From: Gautieria morchelliformis
Taxonomy: Eukaryota; Basidiomycota; Agaricomycetes; Gomphales; Gomphaceae
Length of the DNA stretch: 64,000 nt
Direction: 5' to 3'
Assembly (NCBI GenBank): GCA_015179125.1
Contig: WHVA01000195.1
Location: forward strand, 62,001-126,000
Shown: one piece after another, positions 1 to 11,403 of the stretch
Layout of the letters: each line of letters begins with the position of its first letter
How positions within the stretch are numbered: position 1 is the first letter of the stretch
Translations under genes and position numbers: made by a program
The notes under the pieces: model-generated
What the model saw: the letters and a program-made list of their open reading frames with translations, nothing else
Database searches by the model: none
What the model was told of the DNA's origin: nothing

Positions 1-32
1 CTGAAAATATGGCTAGAAAGGCACAAATCACA

Positions 33-188
33 CCAGAGGATGCACATTAGTACCTCCTTGCTAAGCGGCTCCTCCCTGATCAGCAAATCATAACCTACCA
101 CAATGTGGTGACTGTGCTGCTTCACTTTTTGGAGGCACAATCCTCCATCCCCAAAATGACCCAGGAGGGCATGAAAGTGATCTCCACC
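33..188 (+). pseudogene. Fragment of a Tad-like LINE ORF1 (gag-like)
   Basis: Read from base 33 this stretch encodes PEDAH, a stop, then a segment ending in EAQSSIPK and EGMKVIS. It matches, residue for residue at many positions, part of the LINE ORF1 on the minus strand near 12.7-12.8 kb (PEVAHQYLLTKRLL, EAQSSIPKSTEEGIRVIS). The Gln codon of that copy is TAG here, so this is a dead fragment of the same or a sister family in the opposite orientation. It is cut by the window edge on the left and loses similarity after about base 188. Confidence 0.75.
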
Positions 189-762
189 CCTACAAGCTCG
201 ACTATATTGACTTTACCCACACACAGTGCGGTCATGTGCAGTGCAGGTGCAACACCATGGCAGTGATGATATTGTGTACTACTCATTCCATTGTGAATCG
301 TGTAAGACGTCATGTCCAAGTCGCTCCAATTCCAACAGTTTACCCCATATGCTTACCATTTAGCCCCAATCCTGATGGTTGGGACGTGGCCTACAGTATG
401 GTCCATGCAGATCATCACTCACATGCACACATATAACTACTGGCAGTGCCTTGGAGCTATGACCGTTCATCATGCACTGCATGCTGACTCACACAACTCA
501 CATGCACAGCAACTGACAGCTGGTGAAGATTTGGAAGAGTCATTACATATTGGAAGTCAGTATATAACCTTCATGAACATGGAGTCATCTCTTTCCCTCT
601 CAGCATGACCTTCTTACTCTTGCAAGTTGACCACTCGACTATCACCAAATTCTCATCTTGATCTTCAATTTCTCTTCGAGCCCTTTTTTCGGCGGGGGGG
701 GGCGCAGGGCGTCTTCAAGGTCCTGCCAGTGATCTTCGACCACCGGGCATTTTGCAGCATGA
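189..762. other. No recognised gene; low-information spacer
   Basis: I see short open frames only, none with a recognisable family. The stretch includes a poly-G run near 695-703. It may contain decayed 5-prime exons of the membrane-protein gene that follows, but I cannot support any. Confidence 0.4.
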
Positions 763-3017
763 CGTAGGCCTGGACTAAAAGGATGCTATGGGAATGTCTC
801 CAATCCTCTTCATATCACGAAGACTTCAGTTTATATTACCCAAACATTGATAGGTGATTCCCTTGTGGTGCGTTGGATCTATCAACCACACTCCCCTGAA
901 ATGTCAATGTTCCGCAATTCTGTTTTCTACAGACCTGGAGATGTTACTCCGTTCACCGGGGAGACAAGTACGTTATCATATATCCAGCAATGAGTGTCGT
1001 TGTGTGTGCTGGTAAGTTTTATACTTGCAGACACTGTCAGCTCCGAAATTTAAATGTATTTGTTCTAGCTACTGGCTATTACATCACCCAGAACCTGACC
1101 AATGCGACTCCTGGTTCAACAATATTTCAGGCCAGCGGAGCTTGGATAACGGCCTTCTTCATCCTTACCATGTCCAGGAATGTTTACTGCATGAGCAAGT
1201 CGCATATCCAGTGACGCTACAACGTCACTATGTCTGACCATTCGCCCAGGCCTGATTGTGTACTGAATTTGGACCTCAAACCGATCTGTGGCCTCCTACC
1301 ATCAGAATAGTCTCATACCAGTAATATTAGCGCTGGTAGAGAGTGCCAGATTGTATTATTCTGCACTTCTCACACTGCTCATCGCATATCTTGCAAATTC
1401 CAACAGGCAATACCCTGTTCTGGACACAGTGATGCCAGCCATCGTAAGTCATGCTTCCAAAACTTATCAGCTTTGGAAATTGACCTTCAACAACTGAATC
1501 CAGACCATAGCATTTAGCTTGATTATCCTACAGATCAGCTTTGGCACCTCTGGCATTAAAGGAAGCACCAGAAAGTATTCTACCAGGGAGCATGCGAGCA
1601 TGGCCCACCTGTCATGACCCGTCTATTTCTTATACCCAGTAACCTCGACACTCCACTCTTATGTTCTCCCTGTTCACTCCTCACCGAATTCACCAAACGT
1701 TTATTCGCTTCCATGTCATCCGCACGTAGCAGCGCTATCCATACCCGATCAATGCCCTCTCCCTGGCTCGATGCTTCATCACGAGTCCTATCACCTCCCT
1801 GGCTAAACCCCATCGGACATTCCTCTGATCGGACGACATGGCTCATTTATTTCCTGTACCCAATGACCCCTATTATCCCTTCCCCCAGTCCTCCTCTTTG
1901 TTCACACGGCTTCGCCCTTCCCCTGGGCCACGCCTCTTCTATGATCATTCTATTCGCCCTTCGTCGCATTCACCGAACGACCATTCGCTGCTCACATCAT
2001 TCGCCAGCAGGCACACCATCAAACACGATCAACATCCCTTACCCAGCTTGATGGGTCATCACTGGCCCCATCATCTTCTCAATCCAACCCCTTTAGGTGT
2101 TCATATGGCCCGGATGCATTTGCAGGACGTCCTACCCATAGGTCGTGTGGGATCAACCCAGTAGACGAAGAGTCCGTGCAGAGTAGCGTATATGCAGGTC
2201 CCAAAACCTGTTTTCGTACATAAGTGCCTTCACCCTCTTTCCTCTCCATCATTTCATGTTCCCACTCCTCTTTCACTCTATTGTATGTTTATTTCATCTA
2301 TTTGTATCGTGACTGCGTACCCCTATCCAACCCTGACTCATGACGCCTCTTTCCTATTCACTGATACCATATGAGCATTCGATATAAGTAGTTTACATTC
2401 ACATGTATATTCCCCAGTTCAATTATTATACGTCCATCTTGTGAAAAACTTGACCTCACTGTGATCATCGTCTTGAACCCTCACCTGTAGATTCCTATCT
2501 TCGACCAGAGGAGGAATTGAGCACCACTGGTGAGTTTTCGTACTTCACCTTCATTACTTTAGCCTTCAAACTATTTTCTGTGCTGTCGGCAAAGGGCTCC
2601 AAAGGAGCACCTTCACCGGTGAAAGGATTGTTGCTACTTAAACAACCTTTCTGTGATACCTTGCACGTTACATCGTCAAGTGTCATGGGCTATTTCGCTA
2701 CAACTGTAGATAGGGCGAGCCCCAATCGGGTAGCCCTCTTATCTTCTGAACATTTATTGGTTCACCCTATTCGCCAAACGGCATACTTATCCACACAAGT
2801 TATTCGGGCATTCGCTGTGTTCACTAATACACGATATTATCACCAAAAAAAACAATCTTGACACCGCCATGGATATTCCACCACAGTCCCAAGCTACCCT
2901 TTACAAGCCATTTCGGTCGAAATATCCCGGGTAACCAATTCAGACGATACAGTTGTACAAAAATCCTCAAAGGATCAGAAGAAATCCATACCAGAGCAAA
3001 TGTGGGAACAAGCTTGA
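763..3017 (+). pseudogene. Multi-pass membrane protein gene of a common unnamed Agaricomycete family, interrupted by a solo LTR
   Basis: Spliced pieces read in order like the C-terminal two thirds of an unnamed 7-TM family that is frequent in mushrooms. Exon 763-867 ends in TQTLIGDSLV. Exon 933-1011 has RCYSVHRGDKYVIIYPAMS. An exon from 1069 has GAWITAFFILTMSRN. A segment ending 1443 has PVILALVESARLYYSALL. The last exon, from 1504, starts IAFSLII and, once the inserted LTR (1610-2863) and one copy of the 5-bp duplication are skipped, continues in frame to YPLQAISVEIS and a TGA at 3015-3017. About 100 bp around 1190-1290 is degenerate, and no N-terminal exons were found. The family is recalled from fungal genomes and has no assigned function. 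Confidence 0.65.
1610..2863. mobile_element. Solo LTR, family 1 (1254 bp)
   Basis: It begins TGTCATGACCC and ends AATCTTGACA, so the ends are TG/CA with a 5-bp inverted terminal TGTCA/TGACA. It is flanked by CCACC (1605-1609) and CCGCC (2864-2868), a 5-bp target duplication with one mismatch. No internal retroelement sequence is present. The same family occurs at 9080-11029. It sits inside the last exon of the membrane-protein gene. Confidence 0.85.
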
Positions 3018-3220
3018 TAATTGCATCTTAATTTTTGTATATTCTCTGGTCAAAGTCGCATATGACGCTACAGTTACTGTAAGGTACCTTCGTACATAAC
3101 ATATACCGCTGGGTGGATGTATGCACCACAGTCTCTAAACAGGCTCCCTAACTTGTTCAAGACTGAAAAACTCAATTCTTCTGCCAAGCTGGCCACCATG
3201 ACACACCATACACTGGAGGT
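3018..3220. other. Spacer without a recognised gene
   Basis: Sequence between the end of the membrane-protein gene and the AT-rich MITE arm. It may hold the 3-prime untranslated region of that gene. Confidence 0.35.
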
Positions 3221-3490
3221 TTTTGGTCTGAAAAACCGTTTGAAAAACTGTAAAGATTTTCCAAAAAATTTTAGTGTTTTTTATGTAAAAAAAAACTTCA
3301 ATAAAATTTCAGGTTTTTTAAAGCTTTCTCAATCCCAAAAAAGTGTGATAAAATTGTAAAAAAAAAAAAAAAAAGTGCAAAAAACTTTAAAGAAACACAT
3401 AGAAAAATTCAAAGTTTTTGCAGAATTTTATGGATCAAGAAACTCTGTGAAAATTAAGGTTTTTTATGGTTTTTTTATGAGTTTCTTCGT
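3211..3490. mobile_element. Half of a fold-back AT-rich MITE
   Basis: CACTGGAGG followed by TTTTGGTCTGAAAAACC and a long A/T-rich arm matches the left arms of the two complete copies at 62095 and 62692. The sequence stops at what is the centre of those palindromes (GTTTCTTCGTG near 3481-3492). Only one arm is left, joined to LINE debris. It contains a poly-A run of about 17 near 3358-3374. Confidence 0.7.
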
Positions 3491-3531
3491 GAACTTGGGT
3501 TGCTATCTATCAGGATCTGGCACTCCCTGGC

Positions 3532-4098
3532 TCATGCTCTGACAAGGTTGGTTGGGTGCAAGAGTGGTACATTACCTCTTAACGCCACTGCATATGTCGC
3601 CCAGTCTGCCCCTTGTCCTCTCCCTCCACCTGCTTTGCCCCGAGCTCCCTGCGCCTCTTCCAGCCACCTGGAGAAACCTTGAGATGCCACCTGTGCGGCC
3701 TCAGTCAGGTTCCTCACTACTTCCGTTAATTCCTCAACCTTGTCCAGTGTCGTCTTCATTCTCTCCTCGATGTGCTTCGAGATCGTCTCTCCCAGGCCCT
3801 TCGCTGCCTCTTCCATCATCAAGATGGCGATCACTCGGGCACCCTCCTGCAGTGTCTTTCCTGTGGAGCTGTGCAGCATCAATAGCAGCATGTGACTGAG
3901 CATCTTTGCTGTCAGAGGTTCATCCCTCACGAAGTACCCATTCCTGTCCAGGAATGTGCATGCAGATTCCCTGGTGCAGATGGCTGCATAGGGGTCTGAG
4001 AGGAGTTCTGCTCTGGTTTTATTGGCTGCCTGGTGGTTGCTGGCACATGTCCAGGGCTGTGACACTGTGGTTGGTGGGGGGTCCATGCTGGATGGCAT
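3532..4098 (-). pseudogene. LINE ORF1 (gag-like) fragment, second LINE
   Basis: A 188-codon open frame read on the minus strand. It has the composition of Tad-like LINE ORF1 proteins: an N-terminal segment with LLLMLHSSTGKTLQEGARVI, a helical stretch rich in Glu/Lys, and then ADWATYAVAL. The last matches the position of PTYATALAA in the ORF1 near 12.4 kb. It ends at the MITE arm, without the zinc-knuckle half. It lies immediately 3-prime of the RNase H of the larger LINE, so two LINEs are joined head to tail. Confidence 0.6.
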
Positions 4099-4238
4099 GG
4101 CCCCTTTTTTGTGGTGAGTATGTATGGGCTGTCACTGTGATGTGCTAGCGATGCTCTATACTCGATTTTTGGTAGTGGATGTATGGAGAAAGACATTTTG
4201 TAAAATTTTGGTGTGGTGGTTAGCATGAGAAAGTTTTT

Positions 4239-5032
4239 TTTTGGTCGAGCTCTTGTATCATTGTCGCTGAAAGGATGAGGCCCACCAGCTCAGCCTCATA
4301 TACAGTGTGCTGTGTGTCTGGCCCAAGGAAGTGCTGTAACGACTTGCGCTGTATTCCATTGATGTATAGTACCGCTGCCACTCCTACCCCTCCCTCTAGG
4401 CTGGAACCATCTGCATAAAGTCTAAGATGTTAGTGGCGGACTTGAGCGTGTTGTATTCTATTGCCTGCTCCTCCTTCTCAGAGATGGTTGTGCAGACCAG
4501 AGGCAGCCACAGAGGGTCAGGGTTCATGGTGCATTGGGAAGGTTGTTTCTATCGTCCCGGGTCGTAGGTTGTGCACATGGAGGAGCTCATGAAAAGGTGA
4601 CCTATGCTTCTTTACATACCTGGCGGCCCTTCATAACCGAGCATGTAGGGGGTGGTCTGGTGGGAGCGAGAGCAGCCAGAGTGTCATGCCATAAGTGTGT
4701 TTGTTGAGCCTGAGTCTCATTGGGAGCAATTCTGCATACACATCGAGGAGGTCAGAGGCTGTGGATTGTAGGGCGCCTGTAATGTAAATAGAGGCCATTC
4801 TCTGAACCCATGCCAATCTACTTGCTGCTCCTACTGAACCCTTAGCCTTCCCATTGCCGGGTTCTTTCCTCACCGGCATGTACCACACATCTATCGCATA
4901 CAGCATTTTGGGGATCGCAATGGACAGGTATAACTGCCTCATGTTCTTGTAGGACATTCCCTTTGTTGGCTTGGATAGCCATCTAAATTGCATAACCCAG
5001 TCAGTACCTTTGGCAGCCACATAAGCCATGTG
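4239..5032 (-). pseudogene. LINE ORF2, reverse transcriptase C-terminus and RNase H
   Basis: The minus frame gives REHMAYVAAKGTDW, SYKNMRQLYLSIAIPKML and the thumb region. After broken sequence it gives LYADGSSLEGGVGVAAVLY and TVYEAELVGLILSATMIQEL, which carry the first RNase H catalytic Asp and the Glu. It ends in a TAA at about 4226 after a poly-Lys stretch. It continues the 6.8-8.0 kb part once the 5040-6801 insertion is removed. Confidence 0.75.
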
Positions 5033-5039
5033 CTCTCTG

Positions 5040-6801
5040 TAAGGGCAACCCTGGCTGGTTGTGGAGATCCCACTACCACACAACTGACAAGGGCAAATCC
5101 AAAGTATATATACATGAATAGAGTATACAAGAGAGGGGATTCTCACCTGACAAGGGGAAATCCAAAGAGAAAAGTCTAAGGACCCCCAATGTCAGCGAGC
5201 CCATATTATACTACGCTGCGCAGCCAGGGACAACACTTGGCACCCGCCATCAACCCTGCATCCCCCTGACCTCCCTGACCCTTGATCGACCCTTGATGCC
5301 ACCTATTATGCGAGTCGCTTGATTTCCGACACTGTTCCGAGAGTGGAAGTCGGAAATTGGAGTGGAACTGGCAAAGCGAACAGAACTGGTGGAAGTTCTC
5401 CCAGAAGCGGAATCATTTCTGAAAGCGGAGGCGGAGATGGAATCGGAGGCGGAGATGGAATCGGAGGCGGGGATGGAATCGGAGGCGGAGATGGAATCGG
5501 AGGCGGGGATGGAATCGGAGGCGGAGATGGAATCGGAGGCGGGGGATGGAATCGGAGGCGGAGATGGGAGATGGAATCGGAGGCGGAGATGGAATCGGAG
5601 GCGGAGATGGAATCGGAGGCGGAGATGGAATCGGAGGCGGAGATGGAATCGGAGGCGGAGATGGAATCGGAGGCGGAGATGGAATCGGAGGCGGAGATGG
5701 AATCGGAGGCGGAGATGGAATCGGAGGCGGAGATGGAATCGGAGGCGGAGATGGAATCGGAGGCGGAGATGGAATCGGAGGCGGAGATGGAATCGGAGGC
5801 GGAGATGGAATCGGAGGCGGAGATGGAATCGGAGGCGGAGATGGAATCGGAGGCGGAGATGGAATCGGAGGCGGAGATGGAATCGGAGGCGGAGATGGAA
5901 TCGGAGGCGGAGATGGAATCGGAGGCGGAGATGGAATCGGAGGCGGAGATGGAATCGGAGGCGGAGATGGAATCGGAGGCGGAGATGGAATCGGAGGCGG
6001 AGATGGAATCGGAGGCGGAGATGGAATCGGAGGCGGAGATGGAATCGGAGGCGGAGATGGAATCGGAGGCGGAGATGGAATCGGAGGCGGAGATGGAATC
6101 GGAGGCGGAGATGGAATCGGAGGCGGAGATGGAATCGGAGGCGGAGATGGAATCGGAGGCGGAGATGGAATCGGAGGCGGAGATGGAATCGGAGGCGGAG
6201 ATGGAATCGGAGGCGGAGATGGAATCGGAGGCGGAGATGGAATCGGAGGCGGAGATGGAATCGGAGGCGGAGATGGAATCGGAGGCGGAGATGGAATCGG
6301 AGGCGGAGATGGAATCGGAGGCGGAGATGGAATCGGAGGCGGAGATGGAATCGGAGGCGGAGATGGAATCGGAGGCGGAGATGGAATCGGAGGCGGAGAT
6401 GGAATCGGAGGCGGAGATGGAATCGGAGGCGGAGATGGAATCGGAGGCGGAGATGGAATCGGAGGCGGAGATGGAATCGGAGGCGGAGATGGAATCGGAG
6501 GCGGAGATGGAATCGGAGGCGGAGATGGAATCGGAGGCGGAGATGGAATCGGAGGCGGAGATGGAATCGGAGGCGGAGATGGAATCGGAGGCGGAGATGG
6601 AATCGGAGGCGGAGATGGAATCGGAGGCGGAGATGGAATCGGAGGCGGAGATGGAATCGGAGGCGGAGATGGAATCGGAGGCGGAGATGGAATCGGAGGC
6701 GGAGATGGAATCGGAGGCGGAGATGGAATCGGAGGCGGAGATGGAATCGGAGGCGGAGATGGAATCGGAGGCGGAGATGGAAAACAGGGTGTCCCCTGAC
6801 A
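5040..6801. mobile_element. Non-autonomous hAT-like element carrying a giant minisatellite
   Basis: It splits the LINE reverse transcriptase between QELQFRE and REHMAYV. CTCTCTG occurs on both sides (5033-5039 and 6802-6808), and extending by one base gives an 8-bp duplication with one mismatch. The left end TAAGGGCAACCCTG and the reverse complement of the right end CAGGGGACACCCTG are an imperfect terminal inverted repeat. An 8-bp duplication with such ends fits hAT. No transposase is present. The left 380 bp is unique sequence and the rest is an 18-bp repeat array. Confidence 0.7.
5425..6783. repeat. 18-bp minisatellite, about 75 units
   Basis: The unit is GGAGGCGGAGATGGAATC. The first eight or so units vary (GGGGATGG for GGAGATGG, and two small indels near 5541 and 5565). 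The following roughly 66 are identical by eye up to 6780. The unit is a multiple of three without stops in any frame, so all six frames stay open for 417-681 codons. These open frames (SEAEME, IGGGDG, RRRRWN, PSPPPI, HLRLRF and ISASDS repeats) are artefacts of the repeat and should not be annotated as proteins. Confidence 0.95.
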
Positions 6802-8034
6802 CTCTCTGAACTGAAGCTCCTGATCAAGTATGACACCTAACAGCTTGTGCGTGGTGGTAGGGGTGATGATAGTACCATTGATGTTGATAGGTTGTTGGTG
6901 GAACAGCCTCGTCTTACCAGGGTGCGAGGGGTCTTTTTCCTGTTTCCTTGTGAAGTCGATAACCTGCATCTTGTCCATTTTGAACTGTGAATTGTGAGTT
7001 CGTGACCATTCTTGCACTCCTCCCTCCCTATTCATCATACACTCAAGTGTTGCATGCATGTAGGTAAACGAGGGGCCCGCTTCCAGGAAGGTTACATCAT
7101 TGATGAAGGCCAGCGCAATTTCAATTTGTTCCCTTTGTGTCACCTTGATGAGCCCGGCATTGTAGAAATGGTACAGAATGATGGATATGGGGCCTCCTTG
7201 ATCACACCCATTGTCGATGCTGAGGGGGTCAGAGAGGAAATCATCAAATTGGATTCTGGTCTGTTGTCCCTGTAGCCTGTTTCTGACCCATTTAGTGTAC
7301 TGCGAGGAGACCCCTCTTATCTGCATGTCATGGATTAGTGTTTCAACCATGACACTTGGGAAAGCCCCCTTGACATCTAGAAAGAGAGCAGAGACTACTT
7401 GCCCTTTCCTGCACTGTGCTTTGATATAGTCGACTGTCAGGTGGAGGGCATCTGTCATACTCTGTCCCAGTCACTCCCCAAAGTTGGTGTTGGGAAGCAA
7501 TTTCAGGGCCTCCATGTGGTAGGACAGTGTTTCTGCAATGCATCCCAATAGCGGCTTTGCCAGGGTCTCCATCAGTGTAATCGGCCTGTAGGCTTTAGCC
7601 ACCATATAGTCCAACTTGCCCAGTTTCCTCAATGCCGCGATGGTGGTGGTCTTCCATTGTTGTGGGTATATATTGAGTTGGAAGACTGCACAGAACAGGC
7701 ATCCTAGGTATGGGGTCAGTATGTTGGCACAGTGTATGAGCACCGAGTTGGAGAGGCCAGATGGACCTGGGGCCTTGTATGGGCCCATTCTTCCAATGAC
7801 AGGAAGGACCTGCTGGTCAGAGATTGGCTCATAATCAAATGCAGGGGCGGGGTATCGAGTGGTGTTCTCATGCTGTGGGCGTGCCCCTTGCGAGGGGAAG
7901 AAGGACTTGAACAGGAGCCTGCTTTTCTCATTATTGTCAGTGACCTTGCTTGCTGCCCCAGTGTCTGTTGTGGTTGTTAGTGGTAGGATCCTAGTGTGGC
8001 CCCTGTCGATCAATGGTCTGAGACGATGGCTCAC
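6802..8034 (-). pseudogene. LINE ORF2, reverse transcriptase N-terminal two thirds
   Basis: The minus frame reads KAPGPSGLSNSVL, then AYRPITLMETLAKPLLGC, an in-frame stop near 7470, then ALFLDVKGAFPSV (motif A, catalytic Asp), DNGCDQGGPISIILY (motif B) and ALAFINDVTFLEAG. The last stands where motif C should be F/Y-x-D-D; it reads INDV, so the catalytic pair is damaged. It ends at [14 protein letters not shown], where the hAT-like element entered. Confidence 0.85.
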
Positions 8035-8166
8035 TGTCTACACTGTCTTCTCGTCAGCATGTTGTAACCAGTCGAACCAAAAGTCCTGCTTTGTGCTGCG
8101 TATCTTATTGGTGTACTCATTGCACCCATTGCAGTATTCCTGGTGGCTCAGGTGGGGTGGGTCATG

Positions 8167-9079
8167 TCACACCCAGTTTGCATGCCTCATGACCGCCCAC
8201 ATTTTAGACCTAGCTTTACTGAGCTCCTTTGTCCACCAACATTTGGAGTATGGTGAGGGTTTGGTGTGTGGTACCAGCTCCTCTACTGTCATGTTGATGG
8301 CTGTGGTGAGCTGTGTCAGTTTCTCCTCAAACACCTCTAAACGATTTATCTCGGAGGGCGGGCCCCCTCCTCCAGCCGCCTTTGCAAGTGCTCGCAGTAC
8401 TTTGTCCAATCCACCTGGTGCCAATCCCTTCTCGCTGGCTCCTCCGCCCTGGGCACTGACATGTCAATGGTGCTAGAGATGGGGTAATGGTCTGTGCAGG
8501 GTGGCTTGTGGTCTGGGTAAGTCATGCATTGCGTGAATAGGTCATGCAGAGCTGATGTGCAGAATACATTGTCCAGTCTGGTGAGATTCTTGGTGTTGGA
8601 CGTGCAGAGCATTGGGACATCCTTTGGTAGGGCCATCAGCATGTCATGTTGGGCTAGCAGTTCCAGCAATGCTTGTGCCACATCTAAATTAGCTGCAGTG
8701 AATAAATGTGAGTTACGCTGTTCATCCAGAGCAGATGGTGCCTATTGAAGTCCTCCATCCACAGCATGCTCGTTGTATCGATCATTCTCCCGCCTCTCCT
8801 GTTCATCTGAATGGTATCCTGGATGCAGTGTAGCATGTTGGAGTGGCCACCATCATTGTAAATGTTGAATAAGGTTATAGGTCCTGCGTCAGTGTGTATA
8901 ATTACTGCTACTGTGTCCTGTGAGTTGATGTCCAACTGCTGCCACACACTGGACCGGGAGCGCCTGTTGATGAAATTAGCAGCTCTGGTCTTCTTGGGAT
9001 CATCTCAATGTGCTGTGGGTGTCAGTGAGTACCATCTGTGATTAATGCGGGTGTTGTCCAGGAAGTCGAAATAGGGCTC
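8167..9079 (-). pseudogene. LINE ORF2, endonuclease (distal part)
   Basis: Minus frames give PYFDFLDNTRINHRWYS and AANFINRRSRSSVWQQLD, then a segment ending LWMEDFNRHHLLW, where family members have GDFNxHH. These are followed by RLDNVFCTSALHD and CTDHYPISSTID (the SDH-like motif reads TDH). The pieces fit an apurinic-type endonuclease of LINEs, with a stop and at least one frame change. The proximal part is at 11016-11202, beyond the inserted LTR. Confidence 0.75.
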
Positions 9080-11029
9080 TGTTATGATGCATTTATTTCC
9101 TATACCCAGTAGCTCTGTCCTCTGCTTCATCACTCCACCTCTATGTTCGCTCCGATCTCCCTTCGCCGAGTTCACTGAACGATTTTCGCTACTCGCGTCA
9201 TTCGCCATAGCCATGCCATCAAAGCACAATCGACGTCCTTTACCTGGCTTGATGGTTCATCACTGGTCCTATCACCTCCTCAGCTCAACCCCCTTTGAAT
9301 GTTCCTATGGCCGGATTGTCATGACTCGAAGATTTCTTGCACCCAGCTACCCCTGTTTTCCCTTCCACAACTCCTCCTCCATGTTCGCTCAGCTTCGCCC
9401 TACCCTTCGACCACATGTCCTCTATGATCACTCCATTCACCCTTCGCCACATTCGCCGAACAACCATTCGCTGTTTGCATCATTCGCCAGCAGGCATGCC
9501 ATCAAACACGATCAACATCCTCTACCCGGTGTGATGGTTCATCACTGGCCCCATCATCTTCCCGATGCAACCCCTTTAGGTGTTCATATGGCCAGGATGC
9601 ATTCACGGGACGCCCTAACCGTAGATCGTGTGGGATCAGCCCAGCAGACAAAGACTCCATGCAGGGTAACATATATGCAGGTCGCGAGGCGTGTTTTCGT
9701 ACATAGGTGCCTTTGTCCTCTTTTCTCCCCATCATTTCACATTCGCACTCCTCCCTCTTTCTATTGTATACATGTTTCATCTATTCTGTATCCTGTGAGA
9801 AGAAGTCTAACTATTGTGTGGTATGTTGAGATGAATATATGATTCAAGCTTTCAAGTAAAGCCGAATTGAGTGTATGTCTGGGGTATGCAAGTCTATAAG
9901 TTTTCTGAGGAAAATGTACGAAGCTGGTGGAGAAGTACGCAAGTGTATGCATCAAGATAAACAGATTCTTGTAAGAGGGTGAGTTCGATTGACTAGTGTT
10001 CTAATGTACATGTGACAGCTATTTAACCTTTGTGTAGGATGTGCTAGAACGAAGGGGGTGTTACCGACACCGGTAGATGCGTGTGCGAGGCTTGTGCTAC
10101 GGAGGTTGGAGTGCCAGTTGCTGCGGCGTGTACATACTGTATCTATTGAATGAGAGGGGAGGTATGAGACTTGGATATCAGAAATGTCTGATGTGTGGAA
10201 AGAAAGGAAAGGAAAAGGGATAGTCCATGCACGGTGGCTCAGCCACGTGCCACTCCACGGATCAATCACTCTCGGGCTCAGGGATGGGTCTGCGGGTTTT
10301 TCATCGGACGTCAGTCTGTAGCGGCGTGGTGTGTGCTATGAGGGAATGTGTGGGCTTGGGTAGACATGTGTGGGCTGGTGAATTATCAAGTGAGGATTGT
10401 AAGAATGTGCACGCGGTGTGGATGAAGGAAAGGGGGGATCGTGTGTCATGTGATACGATAATATTTGTGACATCCCGACTGCGCACCCCTACCCAACCCT
10501 GACTCATGACGGCCTCTTTCCTATTCGCTGATATCATATGAGCATTCAGTATAAGTAATTTACATTCGCCTGTATATTCTCCAGTTCAATTATCATACGT
10601 CTATCTTGTGCAAAACTTGACCTCACTGTGACCATCGTCTTGAGCCCTCTCCTGTAGATTTCTATCCTCAACCAGAGGAAGACTTAAGCACCACTGGTGA
10701 GTTTTCATACTTAACCTTCGTTACCTTAGCCTTCGAACTATTATCTGCACTGTCAGCGAAGGGCTCCAAAGGAGCCCCTTTGCTGGCGAAAGGATTGTTG
10801 CTACTTAAACAACCTTTCCGTGACACCTTGCACGTGACATCATCAAGTGCCCCGGGCTATTTCGCTACGACTGTAGATAGGGCGAGCCCTTTTCAGGCAG
10901 CCCTCTTATCTTCTGAACATTTATTGGTTCACCTTATTCACTGAACAGCACACTTATTCGCACAAGTTATTTGGGCATTCGCTGTGTTCACTAATACATG
11001 ATATTAACACCTAAAAACCAATCTTGACA
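9080..11029. mobile_element. Solo LTR, family 1 (1950 bp, long variant)
   Basis: It begins TGTTATGATGC and ends ATCTTGACA, with a perfect 5-bp duplication GGCTC (9075-9079 and 11030-11034). It matches the LTR at 1610-2863 along both flanks. It carries about 680 extra bases (roughly 9795-10475) and a partly repeated segment near 9318-9600. No internal retroelement domains are present. It interrupts the LINE endonuclease between LQEP and EPYFDF. Confidence 0.85.
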
Positions 11030-11202
11030 GGCTCTTGGAGGATTATGATATCGTAAATATTAGGGTTGATTGAATTGATGAGGTCCTGCTGTGCCACATC
11101 AGATTTGTTGAGATTCTGTTGCCAAATGTTCAAGGTCATGATTGCATCCATTGCCGTCTCACTCATGGTGGTGCGACGGGTTAGGTTGAGGGAGTCTATC
11201 AT
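11016..11202 (-). pseudogene. LINE ORF2 start, endonuclease N-terminus
   Basis: The minus frame from 11202 gives IMTLNIWQQNLNKSDVAQ and YDIIILQEP. The N (WQQNLNKS) and QEP motifs are the metal-binding Asn and Glu region of LINE endonucleases. The open frame runs directly into the solo LTR, and the protein resumes at PYFDF on its other side. Confidence 0.75.
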
Positions 11203-11403
11203 TCTGGCGCCTCATGAATCCTAGGTTGCTGAGTGAGAGCTGGTGCAGGCAAGGGGTGTGATCCGCTCAGCTTCCTCTGCTTGCTGGTCGATAGGTAGTT
11301 GACCATCCCCAAGAGCTGTGTGGTGACAGTCGTGACCTCGGTTACTCCCAATGCTCAGGTCAGTATGGGTCCGCTTCCAGGCAGTATGAATCCATTTGCA
11401 TCA

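Noticed and set aside
1580..2276. Open frames of 65-145 codons inside the LTR at 1610-2863
   Set aside because: Both LTR copies show different interruptions and no domain. Pro/Ser/His-rich composition follows from simple C/T-rich sequence.
5250..7458. Large repetitive proteins (400-680 aa) on both strands
   Set aside because: All six frames are open only because the 18-bp unit has no stop. No start context, no conserved domain, and they overlap a LINE broken by the insertion.
9084..9842. 252-codon open frame inside the LTR at 9080-11029
   Set aside because: Not conserved as a frame in the sister LTR at 1610 and without any known domain.
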